Of a stretch of DNA of 64,000 nucleotides, positions 18,510-27,594 are shown piece after piece. Position 1 is the stretch's first letter. The number at the start of each line of letters is the position of its first letter. Both the position numbers and the translations under genes were made by a program. The notes under the pieces were generated by a model. It was given only the letters and a program-made list of their open reading frames with translations, was not told where the DNA came from and made no database searches. The stretch is taken from the NCBI GenBank assembly GCA_934339005.1, contig CAKRHR010000004.1:46593-110592 (forward strand), written 5' to 3'. The stretch is from an uncultured Catenibacillus sp. (GTDB lineage: Bacteria > Bacillota > Clostridia > Lachnospirales > Lachnospiraceae).

Positions 18510-18576
18510 TTTGTGAATAAGACAAACTGATTCGTCATGCAGACATGTAAGAAGAAAAAGTTATCTTATTCATAAA
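18510..18576 (+). other. Structured leader of the Tad operon
   Basis: TTTGTGAATAAGA (18510-18522) and TCTTATTCATAAA (18564-18576) form a 13-bp stem with one G-U and a 41-base loop. A smaller GGATA-GT-TATCC hairpin follows at 18584-18595, close to the first ribosome site. There is no T run, so it is not a simple terminator. No known riboswitch consensus was recognised. Confidence 0.5.
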
Positions 18577-18622
18577 GTGACTAGGATAGTTATCCGAAAA
18601 TTGACAAGTTAATAGAGGTGAT

Positions 18623-19060
18623 GTGTTGACTCATATCAATGATTTTGTACTTTTATGTATTGTATGTGTGGCTGCAGTAACCGATGTGCAAATGTCCAAA
18701 GTGCCAAACAGGCTGATTTTAGTTGGTTTATTTGCCGGATTGATTTTAAAAATCTGCAGTGGTGGATTGTCAGGTTTGTGGACATGGCTGCCAGGCATAA
18801 TAGTGACAGGCGTTGTGGCATATGTGCTATGGTTTATTGGCACCTTTGGCGCAGGTGACGCAAAACTGTTGACAATTATCGGAGGAATGACCGATATGCA
18901 GACAGGAATTGGCATTATTGTTATTTCACTTTTTGTAGGTGCAGTAGCAGGTATTTGTCTTCTTGTCAGATATCGTCACCGGAAGCGTCATTTGATATGT
19001 TTTGCGCCAATGATTGCCGTTGCGACCGGGAGTGTACTCATATTTCAGAATATTTTATGA
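18623..19060 (+). CDS. Prepilin peptidase, A24 family (TadV/CpaA-like), first copy
   Basis: 145 residues, several membrane helices. The two catalytic aspartates of A24 peptidases are present: D21 in TDVQMSKVPNR and the Asp of GAGDAKLL. Without the N-terminal methylase domain of PilD, as is usual for TadV. It cleaves the leader of Flp pilin and TadE-like pseudopilins at the inner face of the membrane. The start is uncertain: GTG 18623 is only two to three bases from AGAGGTG, TTG 18626 has better spacing. First gene of the operon. Confidence 0.88.
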   Translation: MLTHINDFVLLCIVCVAAVTDVQMSKVPNRLILVGLFAGLILKICSGGLSGLWTWLPGIIVTGVVAYVLWFIGTFGAGDAKLLTIIGGMTDMQTGIGIIVISLFVGAVAGICLLVRYRHRKRHLICFAPMIAVATGSVLIFQNIL

Positions 19061-19148
19061 GGTATACATGGGTTTATACATGAATTGGAGAGGGAAGAAT
19101 TTTACGAAATAAGGGGGAAAATTAAGGAAAAAGGAGGTGTGGCTGTGA

Positions 19149-20066
19149 TTGAAAAATACACCGTTATACATATGTGATGGTGATGCCGTATATTTGGACA
19201 AAATATCTAAATATATTATGGGAAGGCCGTATTCGCCGTTTATTGTCAAAACGATGAGCGAATATGATGAGAATATTATAAAGAAGATTGAAGAAGGTAT
19301 TATTTTAATTTCGTCCAATCTGCTCAGGGAAAGGACAGACATACTGGATATTCAGAGAACAGTTATTCTTATAGACTCTGAACTGGACAGGTCTTTTGAA
19401 GAATTTGAAAAGGTGTATAAATACCAGGCGGCGGGCATTATTTTTGATAAAATTATGCAGCACCAGCTTGGTAGGGAGGATATATGTCTGCTGGGAAATG
19501 GACATACAGCCTCCCGATATGCCAATATTCATGGTGTGATATCTCCAATACATCGTATAGGAAAAACACTTGCAGTTCAGAACATGTGTCAGAAAGATGC
19601 AAAGCATCAGAAGGTATTGCTGATGACATTGGAGGAGTTTTCTAAGTATGAGCAGGAAGGCGAAGGGTTATCAGAAATTATTTATTATTATAAACAGGGA
19701 AAATTAAATGCACAGTATTGTATAGAACATCTGACGGTAAGTCAGGATGGGTACGATTTTTTATTGCCGGTGCATTGGGCAGGTGATTTGTCAGATATGC
19801 AACCGCAGGATTGGATAGATTTAGTCAAAGCTATCCAGAATATGGGGATTTACGACAGTATATGGATTGATTTTGACCACGTGTCAGGTTTTGAGTTGTT
19901 ATTGAAATCATGTGATGATATCTATATACCCTATATAGAAGATGAAGCAGAATGCAGGCGCGTTTTGCGTTTTGAGCGCATGCTTATGCAGTCTGATGAG
20001 GCAGAAACAACATCAAAAATTAAAAAAATCAAATTGGAAGGAAGTTATCAAAATGAAATATTTTGA
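19149..20066 (+). CDS. TadZ/CpaE-like pilus-localisation protein with altered P-loop
   Basis: 305 residues. An N-terminal receiver-like region (about 1-95) and a MinD-like fold after it. The usual deviant Walker A KGGxGKT is replaced by SPIHRIGKT at 132-140: the GKT (138-140) stays but the signature Lys is lost. Later strands are degenerate. TadZ proteins place the Tad machine at a cell site and recruit the ATPase TadA, next in this operon. The start is TTG 19149, preceded by GGAGGT (19133) and directly by an in-frame stop, so no upstream start exists. It overlaps tadA by 14 bases. Confidence 0.75.
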   Translation: MKNTPLYICDGDAVYLDKISKYIMGRPYSPFIVKTMSEYDENIIKKIEEGIILISSNLLRERTDILDIQRTVILIDSELDRSFEEFEKVYKYQAAGIIFDKIMQHQLGREDICLLGNGHTASRYANIHGVISPIHRIGKTLAVQNMCQKDAKHQKVLLMTLEEFSKYEQEGEGLSEIIYYYKQGKLNAQYCIEHLTVSQDGYDFLLPVHWAGDLSDMQPQDWIDLVKAIQNMGIYDSIWIDFDHVSGFELLLKSCDDIYIPYIEDEAECRRVLRFERMLMQSDEAETTSKIKKIKLEGSYQNEIF

Positions 20067-21312
20067 AACCAAAGAAATGATACGTGAGGAGATTATGCAC
20101 AGGCTGGATGTAGGTAAAGAATGGGAGGATGATGAAATTGCGGGGATTATTGATGATGTGATTCTTGAAAAGAGTCATGAGCATTATTTAAGTACAGCAA
20201 CGAAGCTTACATTGAAGCACGATTTATTTAATGCGATCCGCCGTCTGGATGTGCTTCAGGAGTTGCTGGACGATGATTCAGTGACAGAAATTATGGTAAA
20301 TGGTGCCGGAAAAATATTTTATGAAAGAGCAGGAAAACTGTATCAGTGGGAACGTTGTTTTGACAGCGATGAAAAACTTGAAGATGTTATTCAGCAGATT
20401 GTATCCAGATCAAACAGGCAGGTGAATGAATCATTACCGATCGTGGATACGAGTCTTCCGGATGGTTCAAGAGTCAATGTAGTTCTGCGTCCGGTTGCGT
20501 TAAATGGTCCGATTGTGACGATACGAAAATTTCCGAAAGACCCGATTACAATGGAGGATTTGCTTGCATGGGAATCTATCAGTGAGGAGGCGGTAATACT
20601 TCTTAAAAAACTCGTTCAGGCCGGTTATAATATCTTTATTTCCGGGGGTACAGGCACGGGAAAAACGACGATTTTAAATGTTTTAAGTCATTATATTCCG
20701 GCTGACGAGCGCGTAATTACAGTGGAAGATACACCGGAATTGCAAATTTCACATATTCCAAATCTTGTCCGGCTAGAGGTGCGCAATGCAACTACGGACG
20801 GTGCCGGGGAGATTTCTATCCGTGATTTAGTCCGGTCAGCCTTGCGTATGCGTCCAAACCGTCTGATTATTGGTGAGGTCAGAGGAGCAGAGGCTATAGA
20901 TCTTTTGCAGGCCATGAATACGGGGCACGATGGCTCTATCAGTACAGGTCATGCCAACAGTATTGAAGATATGATTTCCCGATTGGAAACAATGGTGATG
21001 ATGGGGTCAGATATTCCATTGCCAGCTATACGAAAACAAATTGCTTCATCCATAGATATATTTATCCAGCTTGGACGTTTGCGTGACAAAAGTCGCAGAG
21101 TTGTTGAAATTGCGGAGGTAGATGGCATTAAAGATGGTGAGATTGTACTTAATCCATTGTTTCGCTTTGTTGAAAATGAAAAAGATTTTTATGAGAGCTG
21201 CATTCGAGAGGAAAATACATATAAAAGCCAGCGGGTAAATGGAAAATTGGAAGCCACCGGTAATACGCTGCAACATCGCCAGAAGCTTATTGCGGCAGCA
21301 TTGACTTTGTGA
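20053..21312 (+). CDS. tadA: Tad pilus assembly ATPase, secretion NTPase (TadA/CpaF)
   Basis: 419 residues. The hexameric cytoplasmic motor of Flp pilus assembly. Walker A GGTGTGKT at 198-205, Asp box ITVEDTPELQ, Walker B LIIGEVRG, His box GSISTGHANS: all the elements of a functional CpaF-type ATPase. The N-terminal helical domain has the SVTEIMVNG motif. ATG 20053 follows AAGGAAG; the frame extends upstream inside tadZ without a better start. The C-terminal tail shows no known motif. Confidence 0.95.
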   Translation: MKYFETKEMIREEIMHRLDVGKEWEDDEIAGIIDDVILEKSHEHYLSTATKLTLKHDLFNAIRRLDVLQELLDDDSVTEIMVNGAGKIFYERAGKLYQWERCFDSDEKLEDVIQQIVSRSNRQVNESLPIVDTSLPDGSRVNVVLRPVALNGPIVTIRKFPKDPITMEDLLAWESISEEAVILLKKLVQAGYNIFISGGTGTGKTTILNVLSHYIPADERVITVEDTPELQISHIPNLVRLEVRNATTDGAGEISIRDLVRSALRMRPNRLIIGEVRGAEAIDLLQAMNTGHDGSISTGHANSIEDMISRLETMVMMGSDIPLPAIRKQIASSIDIFIQLGRLRDKSRRVVEIAEVDGIKDGEIVLNPLFRFVENEKDFYESCIREENTYKSQRVNGKLEATGNTLQHRQKLIAAALTL

Positions 21313-21360
21313 ATGATTTAATTTAAGCATTTAAAATATTTGAATATGCGAGGTTGTGGG

Positions 21361-22098
21361 ATGAATTATGAAAAATATGCATTTTCTAAGCGGCAATGGT
21401 GTTTATATACAGGACTGTATGCGGCAGGTGCATGTTTTGCAGGATTTTTGTTTTATAATACCTGGCAGTCGGCATTGGTATTTTTGCTAATTTATCCGTT
21501 TTTTATGATATGGCTTCATAAACGGTTAAAACAGCGCAGGCGTATGCAGTTAAAATTAGATTTCAGAGAATTAATGACCGTTTTGTATAGTATGATGACA
21601 GCAGGCTATTCCCTTGAACGAGCCATAGAAGATTCAGTTGATGAACTGAAATTATGTTGTACTGCAGAGTCGGATATATTAAAAGAAGTACAGGAAATGA
21701 GCCGTAAAATGGCAATGAATGTGCCGGTGCTTGAATGCTTTAAAGATTTTGCACTCCGGAGTCAGGACGAGGATATTCTGACATTTTACGAAGTAACCTG
21801 TATTGCCAGACAGTATGGCGGCAGTATGAGTCTGATTTTGAAAAATGCGATTGAAAGAATTAACCGCGGCATTGAACTGCAAAGTGAAATCGAAACAACG
21901 ATTTCAGGAAAACGGCATGAATTTATGATTATGGCAGTCATTCCTATGTGTATTATTTTGTATATGCGTTGGACGTCGCCTCAGTTAATGTCTGTTTTAT
22001 ACACCGGTTTTACAGGCCGTTTTGTAATGAGTGTGGTGCTGGTATTTTATGGTATTGCTATTTTGTGGGGTGAGCATATGATTCGTCTGAAAAGTTAA
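21361..22098 (+). CDS. tadB: Type II secretion F domain protein (TadB-like)
   Basis: 245 residues. Two N-terminal hydrophobic segments, a cytoplasmic helical F domain (FRELMTVLYSMMTAGYSLERAIEDS; YGGSMSLILKNAIERI) and one or two C-terminal membrane helices. It forms the inner-membrane platform with TadC. Start ATG 21361 is chosen by GAGGT at 21353; ATG 21346 and TTG 21340 are alternatives. Confidence 0.85.
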   Translation: MNYEKYAFSKRQWCLYTGLYAAGACFAGFLFYNTWQSALVFLLIYPFFMIWLHKRLKQRRRMQLKLDFRELMTVLYSMMTAGYSLERAIEDSVDELKLCCTAESDILKEVQEMSRKMAMNVPVLECFKDFALRSQDEDILTFYEVTCIARQYGGSMSLILKNAIERINRGIELQSEIETTISGKRHEFMIMAVIPMCIILYMRWTSPQLMSVLYTGFTGRFVMSVVLVFYGIAILWGEHMIRLKS

Positions 22099-22117
22099 AA
22101 CAGAAAGTTGGTGGGGC

Positions 22118-23560
22118 ATGATTTGGGTACATAGTCTTTTGATTTTTGGCGCCGGGATTCTGGCAGTAGTCTTTAGAAATGGCACTTATCGTTTTGTGGG
22201 TGTCAGAAGTAAGATCGGAAAACAAGTATGCAGATATTCTTCAGACAGAAAAGAAAATCTTAAATATCTTTATCCGTATGAAGATGTTCAGAAAATCATA
22301 TGTAAAAGACAGTATATGTGGGGAACAGCTCTGTATGTTGGTTTTATTCTTGTCAATATTCTGGCAATAGTGATGCTTATAATGCCTGCAAAGGGAACTC
22401 GGCTTATGGAGGGTTATGTTATTGAGCGGAAGATGGATATAGGGGCGGTAGATAATGTGACATTGTATGTATCCGGTGGAAGCCTCCAGAAAAAACAGAT
22501 TATTTTGGAGGTGCCTGTAAAGCTTTTGAATGGTGAAGATAAAGAAAAATTATTTGCAAACAGTTACAGTTATGTGGTGGAAGTGCTAAAACTGGATAAT
22601 CCATCTTTAGATGAAATACATTCAAAACTTAAACTTATAACCAGGATACCGGAATCTTCAATGACAGTTGTATGGCATACAGATACAGCTAAAACGATTT
22701 TAGATAATGGTGAATTATTAAATGCGGATATTTCGGAGAAGGGAATAGAAGAAACACTGTCTTTTGACTTGATTTATGGGGATGATGTAAGAAACTATAC
22801 AGTGCAGTTGCATGTGTTTCCACCAATAAAATCCGAAGAAGAACAACTGATGGACGGTATTTATGAGTATACCGCAAAGATTGGTGAAGCATCTCAGGAG
22901 GACAACTCATTTTATCTGCCAAAGGAGATAAACGGTACGGCACTTGTATGGGAGGAAGAAGCCAGACAGTCCACAGTGACGTTGCTGTTTGCAGTAGTTG
23001 TATTCGTATTTGGTGGTCTGGCTCTTGAAAAGGAACGAGAGAAAGAACAGTTGAAAAATCGGAAAGTGCTTTTAGAGGAAGCATATCCGGAGCTTGTGCA
23101 CAAAATTGTATTACTTACAGGAGCAGGGATGAATATGAAAAATGCTTTGATGACAATCAGTGCAGATGCAGAACATACAAAGATAAGTCATGTTAAAAAT
23201 CCTGTAAAACGAAAAACATACAATCAGGATAATCCGCTTATCTGTGAAATCAGAAGAATGCTGCAGTTGATGAATCAGGGCATATCTGAGGTGCAGGTAT
23301 ATGAAAGTTTTGGGAAACGTTGTCAAAATGCATCATATTTAAAACTTGGCACATTGATGGTGCAATGTACGAAGAAAGGTGCAAAAGGTATGACTAAAAT
23401 TATGGAGGATGCAGCAGATGAAGCTGTGATGCAAAAGCGGGAACATATACTGCGCAAAGGTGAGCAAATCAGTACAAAACTGCTGCTGCCAATGGGACTT
23501 TTACTTATGGTTGTCATGGCGGTGTTAATCGTACCTGCTTTTTTATCAATGAATGTGTGA
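22118..23560 (+). CDS. tadC: TadC-like platform protein with a large extracytoplasmic insertion
   Basis: 480 residues, much longer than the roughly 300 of typical TadC. An N-terminal membrane helix, a second at about 65-88, then about 190 residues of beta-rich extracytoplasmic sequence, a third helix near 290-307, and a C-terminal F-type helical domain (AYPELVHKIVLLTGAGMNMKNAL; SYLKLGTLMVQCTKKGAKGM) with a last helix. It pairs with TadB to form the assembly platform. ATG 22118 has only a weak ribosome site (GGTGGGG). Confidence 0.75.
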   Translation: MIWVHSLLIFGAGILAVVFRNGTYRFVGVRSKIGKQVCRYSSDRKENLKYLYPYEDVQKIICKRQYMWGTALYVGFILVNILAIVMLIMPAKGTRLMEGYVIERKMDIGAVDNVTLYVSGGSLQKKQIILEVPVKLLNGEDKEKLFANSYSYVVEVLKLDNPSLDEIHSKLKLITRIPESSMTVVWHTDTAKTILDNGELLNADISEKGIEETLSFDLIYGDDVRNYTVQLHVFPPIKSEEEQLMDGIYEYTAKIGEASQEDNSFYLPKEINGTALVWEEEARQSTVTLLFAVVVFVFGGLALEKEREKEQLKNRKVLLEEAYPELVHKIVLLTGAGMNMKNALMTISADAEHTKISHVKNPVKRKTYNQDNPLICEIRRMLQLMNQGISEVQVYESFGKRCQNASYLKLGTLMVQCTKKGAKGMTKIMEDAADEAVMQKREHILRKGEQISTKLLLPMGLLLMVVMAVLIVPAFLSMNV

Positions 23561-23644
23561 GATGGTGTGTTTATGGGGTGTATTAAAGTGTGATAAATAT
23601 CGAAAATATAATCAATATCAGGAAATATCAGGAGGAGATAAGAT

Positions 23645-23812
23645 ATGATGAGATTGAGAAAATTCTGGAATGAAGAAGACGGTGTGGGTGTTGTAGAAAT
23701 TATATTGATTCTTGTCGTTTTAATTGCGTTGGTTGTTATATTTAAAAGCCAGCTGACCTCTCTTGTGAAAAATATATTGGACAAGATTACAAAACAGGCA
23801 ACAGCCATTTGA
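23645..23812 (+). CDS. flp: Flp-type major pilin, 55 residues
   Basis: MMRLRKFWNEEDG then VGVVEIILILVVLIALV. The prepilin site is G13|V14 with the conserved Glu at +5 (E18), followed by a single hydrophobic helix and a short amphipathic C-terminus, ending ATAI. It is of the Flp1-like clostridial type. GGAGGA at 23631 stands upstream of tandem ATGs (23645 and 23648). It sits exactly where flp is expected, between the platform genes and the pseudopilins. It is the subunit processed by the prepilin peptidases and assembled by TadA/B/C. Confidence 0.88.
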   Translation: MMRLRKFWNEEDGVGVVEIILILVVLIALVVIFKSQLTSLVKNILDKITKQATAI

Positions 23813-23819
23813 GGTATGT

Positions 23820-25472
23820 ATGTTGGTAGAAAAAAGAATCAGTAGTACATGCCGCATGGGTGTGCAGGGACAAATTACGGTATTTATGTCATTAGTTCTG
23901 GCAGTACTGATTTCACTGATTTTGGCAGTGTTTGATGGTGTGCGTATTCAATGTATGTATATGAATCAAAAACAGGCAATGATGATAGCCTGTGAAAATC
24001 TGCTGGCTCAATATTGTATTCCGTTATATGAACGATATGATTTATTTGGAATTGATGGCAATGGCAGAGATTTGACGAATGCATTGGAAACTTTTATCAG
24101 TGAAAACAGTGGCAGTGGATTATTTTCAGGAGAAATGACAGATGCCGTCATATCGCAACTATATCCGTTAGTTGCAGATTCAAATCGTTTATTGGAAAAA
24201 GAAGTCATCAATTATATGAAAACAGCAGGATTTACAGACCTGGTGACAGAACAGATGAAAGCATGGATTACTTCAGATACGACAGAAGTTGAACAGAAAA
24301 AATCAACTCTAATTCAGGAACTTCAGATAACACAAAATCAGGCAGAACAAGAGATAAATGCAGCAAATCAGGCTGCAGGAAAAGAAGAAAAAGAAAATGG
24401 GACACAGAGCAGTACAGATACTGGAAATAAACCAGTTTTTGCACAAAAAGATCCAAGAAAATCTGTGAATCAATTAATGAAAACAGGCATTTTAACACTT
24501 GTCATGCCTCAGGGAACCACAGTTTCTGACAGGTCTGTTAATGTTGATTTGCAGACAGATGGCAAAGCAGGTGCATTAACAGATTTTACAGATATCAAAT
24601 CTGTGACACAGGGAATGTCGGAGGTAAGCTTTTGGAGTGAGAGCAAAAAGCAGACACCGATTGAAAAAGGTACAATTTTACTGTATGTGCAGCAGCATTT
24701 TAAAAGTGTTGTGGATCAGGATTTAAACCAAAATCAGCAAAAAAGCCAGAGCACGAGTGCATTGGCAGGAACTGCTACAGATAACATAAATGTGACAAAT
24801 TCTACAAATCATTTAAAGAACGGCAGAAGTCAAAATGATACGGTGAATAAAAATGTGACTTGTCTGGCATATGAACAGGAAGCTCTTTTATGCGGGCATA
24901 TGTCCGATGCTGATAATTTGCTTGATACAGTTAATCGTATGATTTTATTCAGAATGATTTTTAATTTATCTTATTTAATGATGAGTCCGGCAAAAAGTGG
25001 AGAAGCACATAGTGTGGCAGCGGCTTTAACAGCGGCAGTTGCATTGCCGATGTTGGAACAGCTTGTGTATATGCTGATTATGCTTGCCTGGTCTTATGCA
25101 GAAGCGGTGGTGGATATCAAAGTCTTACTTGCAGGTGGAAAAATCGAATTGATAAAGACAGATGCAATCTGGCAGCTTTCAATGGAAAATCTGATGAATA
25201 TTTCTGAAAATACACTTGAAACAAAGCAAAAAACATCAGATAAAGGTCTGGGATATGAAGCGTACATATTTATATTAATGATGATTTCAAATCAGACAAA
25301 GATTGAAAATCGTATGATTTCTTTAATGCAGGAAAATATCAGGCTGGATAGCGGTTATGAGCATTTTAGCATGAATGACTGTTATTATGGTTTAACATGT
25401 ATTGCATCATTTTCCTGTCATGGACTTTTAGGTCATTTTGAACATCAGACTCAATGGTCAGAATGTTATTAA
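23820..25472 (+). CDS. Tad-associated secreted/membrane protein, DUF5702-like
   Basis: 550 residues. A basic N-terminus and a pilin-like hydrophobic segment (GQITVFMSLVLAVLISLILAV, 17-37) with the GQITVF motif of DUF5702 proteins found in clostridial Tad operons. The rest is extracytoplasmic, with a Gln/Glu/Ser-rich linker at about 175-210, then another hydrophobic helix near 405-430. Probably a pseudopilin-like or TadG-like envelope component. ATG 23820 follows GAGGT, only seven bases after the flp stop. Function is inferred from position and the N-terminal motif. Confidence 0.65.
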   Translation: MLVEKRISSTCRMGVQGQITVFMSLVLAVLISLILAVFDGVRIQCMYMNQKQAMMIACENLLAQYCIPLYERYDLFGIDGNGRDLTNALETFISENSGSGLFSGEMTDAVISQLYPLVADSNRLLEKEVINYMKTAGFTDLVTEQMKAWITSDTTEVEQKKSTLIQELQITQNQAEQEINAANQAAGKEEKENGTQSSTDTGNKPVFAQKDPRKSVNQLMKTGILTLVMPQGTTVSDRSVNVDLQTDGKAGALTDFTDIKSVTQGMSEVSFWSESKKQTPIEKGTILLYVQQHFKSVVDQDLNQNQQKSQSTSALAGTATDNINVTNSTNHLKNGRSQNDTVNKNVTCLAYEQEALLCGHMSDADNLLDTVNRMILFRMIFNLSYLMMSPAKSGEAHSVAAALTAAVALPMLEQLVYMLIMLAWSYAEAVVDIKVLLAGGKIELIKTDAIWQLSMENLMNISENTLETKQKTSDKGLGYEAYIFILMMISNQTKIENRMISLMQENIRLDSGYEHFSMNDCYYGLTCIASFSCHGLLGHFEHQTQWSECY

Positions 25473-25489
25473 ACAAAGGTCGGAGGTGA

Positions 25490-26434
25490 ATGAAGGTGTC
25501 TTTAACTTGTCAAAAACTATACAAAAAAATTGACGTTATCATCAAAAAAATAAAAAATGTATCTCTCCAAAGGAAACTCAAGTCTGAACCCTGCGAAAAT
25601 AATCTTGAAAATAAAAAAGTAATCGATAATCAGAGGAAGAATATTATTTGCGGCAAGGTAAAGGCATCTTTATATGCCTCCGACCAAAAAGATTTATTAG
25701 AAGGCGTAATGACGGTTGAGGCGGCATTGATAAGCTGGATTTTCTTTATGTTAGTTATATCGTTGACATCGGTAATACAGGTGGCTTATATCTATGCGGC
25801 AGTGCAGCAGGATTTAATACTGGCAGCTAAACAAACCTGTGTAACGACAGCAACTATCGGTGGTAGTACAGAACAGTTATATCTGCTTGGTATTGCTCAA
25901 AAAAATAATGCATCAGATTGTTATACATGGATTCAAGGGGGCAAAGCTGGAATTTCACTGATTGGAAGTTCAGTGAAGCAAGAAGATGGTACTGTGTTAA
26001 TGTGTGCTTCATATAAGGTGAAGCCACAGTTAATGTATTTAACAAATATAACGATTCCGGTTAAACATCGTATTTTGATGAAGGCATGGACTGGGTATCA
26101 TCAGGAAACACAGGATGGTGCAACTGGTGAACAACGTCAGATATATTATGTGTCAGATTATGAATCTGTATATCATACAAGTGCACAATGCTCGCATTTA
26201 AGAGTATCTGTCAGACTTGTGGATTATGAAGCAGCGATAAACAGTGTCAATAGCAGCGGCCATCGGTATGATGCATGTTTGCAGTGTCATGCAGCAGGAC
26301 AGACCGGACAGGTATTAATTACAGATAGTGGAGAAAAATATCATTCGACACTGGGGTGCTCAGCACTTAAACGAAGTGTTCATGAAGTGTATGACGTGAC
26401 ACAGTTAAAGCCATGCAGCAGATGTGGGGGATAA
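25490..26434 (+). CDS. TadE-like pseudopilin with duplicated Cys/His C-terminal domain
   Basis: 314 residues. Basic cytoplasmic N-terminus (1-75), then GVMTVEAALISWIFFMLVISL, a TadE-type class III prepilin segment with G-(x4)-E, then an extracytoplasmic domain. The C-terminal 95 residues hold two copies of a YHxxxxCxxL...CxxC module: one at about 223-265 (CSHL, CLQC) and one at 281-313 (CSAL, CSRC). Such modules bind metal or form disulfides in other Gram-positive proteins. The start is ATG 25490 or GTG 25496; the GTG is better spaced from GGAGGTGA. Confidence 0.7.
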   Translation: MKVSLTCQKLYKKIDVIIKKIKNVSLQRKLKSEPCENNLENKKVIDNQRKNIICGKVKASLYASDQKDLLEGVMTVEAALISWIFFMLVISLTSVIQVAYIYAAVQQDLILAAKQTCVTTATIGGSTEQLYLLGIAQKNNASDCYTWIQGGKAGISLIGSSVKQEDGTVLMCASYKVKPQLMYLTNITIPVKHRILMKAWTGYHQETQDGATGEQRQIYYVSDYESVYHTSAQCSHLRVSVRLVDYEAAINSVNSSGHRYDACLQCHAAGQTGQVLITDSGEKYHSTLGCSALKRSVHEVYDVTQLKPCSRCGG

Positions 26435-26438
26435 AAAT

Positions 26439-26885
26439 ATGGAAACGCAGATGACGCAGGAAATGTATTTAAAGTGGGGATATATAGTGGCACTGTGTAT
26501 TGTGTTTGTGTCTGTTTACAGGGATATAAGGCAGCATCGGATTAACATTTATCTTTTGATAGCAGGAAGTCTTTTATCTGTATTTACAAGAGTGATGGCT
26601 GATGCACCGTTAAAAGAAGGGGTAGTTGGCTGTATACCTGGGATACTTTTCCTTATATGTGGATATATGACCCGTCACGCCATTGGTTATGGGGATGGTT
26701 GGATGTTTATGATTATAGGAATGTGCCTTGGTATACGGGAGAGTGTACTTGTACTTTCGATATGTCTGATATTTATAGCGATATATGGATTGTTTATGAT
26801 GGTCGTTCGAAAAAAATCAAGAAAAACAGCAGTTGCAGTAATGCCATGGCTGTTTTTCTCGCTATTAATCGGTTGCTTAATGTGA
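26439..26885 (+). CDS. Prepilin peptidase, A24 family, second copy
   Basis: 148 residues, about five membrane helices. Catalytic aspartates in YRDIRQHRIN and GYGDGWM, the A24 pattern. It is distinct from the first copy at the head of the operon. One copy may process Flp and the other the TadE-like pseudopilins; this is inference. ATG 26439 lies four bases after the previous stop with GGGGG upstream; the frame opens 15 bases earlier. Confidence 0.8.
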   Translation: METQMTQEMYLKWGYIVALCIVFVSVYRDIRQHRINIYLLIAGSLLSVFTRVMADAPLKEGVVGCIPGILFLICGYMTRHAIGYGDGWMFMIIGMCLGIRESVLVLSICLIFIAIYGLFMMVVRKKSRKTAVAVMPWLFFSLLIGCLM

Positions 26886-26919
26886 GAAGTTCATATGTTG
26901 AAATGTTAAGGGGAACGGT

Positions 26920-27594
26920 ATGCAAAATCCTATAAGTATTAATAGAAAAATCAGATATGACAAAAAAATGAAAGAAAAAGGATGCACCATATGCAGAATA
27001 TTTTCTGCATATAATAAATTCATTAGAGATAAAAAGATTGCTAAAGGTAAAAACTTTATTATGGGTAAAAGATTTACTAATGGCAGTTTCACGATAGAAG
27101 CAGCATTTATAGGGCCACTTATGATGTTTCTGATTGTGCTTGTGATGTACATTGGATTTTATCTGCATAATCAGGCAGTAACAGAAAATTATTGTACATA
27201 TGTTGCACAAATGTTATCTCAGAGTGCTTTTAAATATATGAATCTGCCGGAAAAAACAATAGATACTGAAAAGGAGTTTGAAGTAACGTGGCACGATAAT
27301 TGGGAAAGCGAACTTCAAATGCATATAGAAAAGCTTACAAATGATGCGAAAAAAGACTTGAACCGTGCATTAATTGCCGGAGAAATAGAAAATTTTGAAA
27401 TATCGTATCAATACCATATGTTGAAGGAAGAAGTCGTTTGTGAGGTGCTGGCAAAGGGAACAACGATGTTCCCTTTTAATCTCTTTGGAAAAAATCAGTT
27501 AAAATACGATGTCAAAAGCCAGGGCAGAGCTTACGATGAAATTAAACTTCTGTGGAAAATGAATTTATTGAAAGGGGATGATTCATCTGATTGA
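26920..27594 (+). CDS. TadE-like pseudopilin
   Basis: 224 residues. A 55-residue basic cytoplasmic leader, then GSFTIEAAFIGPLMMFLIVLVMYIGF (the class III prepilin segment, Gly followed at +5 by Glu), then an extracytoplasmic domain of about 140 residues. TadE/TadF pseudopilins help to initiate or anchor the Flp pilus. RBS AAGGGG near 26908. Its end overlaps the next gene by 17 bases. Confidence 0.78.
   Translation: MQNPISINRKIRYDKKMKEKGCTICRIFSAYNKFIRDKKIAKGKNFIMGKRFTNGSFTIEAAFIGPLMMFLIVLVMYIGFYLHNQAVTENYCTYVAQMLSQSAFKYMNLPEKTIDTEKEFEVTWHDNWESELQMHIEKLTNDAKKDLNRALIAGEIENFEISYQYHMLKEEVVCEVLAKGTTMFPFNLFGKNQLKYDVKSQGRAYDEIKLLWKMNLLKGDDSSD

Noticed and set aside
18433..18622. A cyclic-di-GMP riboswitch before the pilus operon
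   Set aside because: The biological context invites it, but I could not find the conserved GEMM core or its tetraloop-receptor. Only unspecific hairpins are seen.
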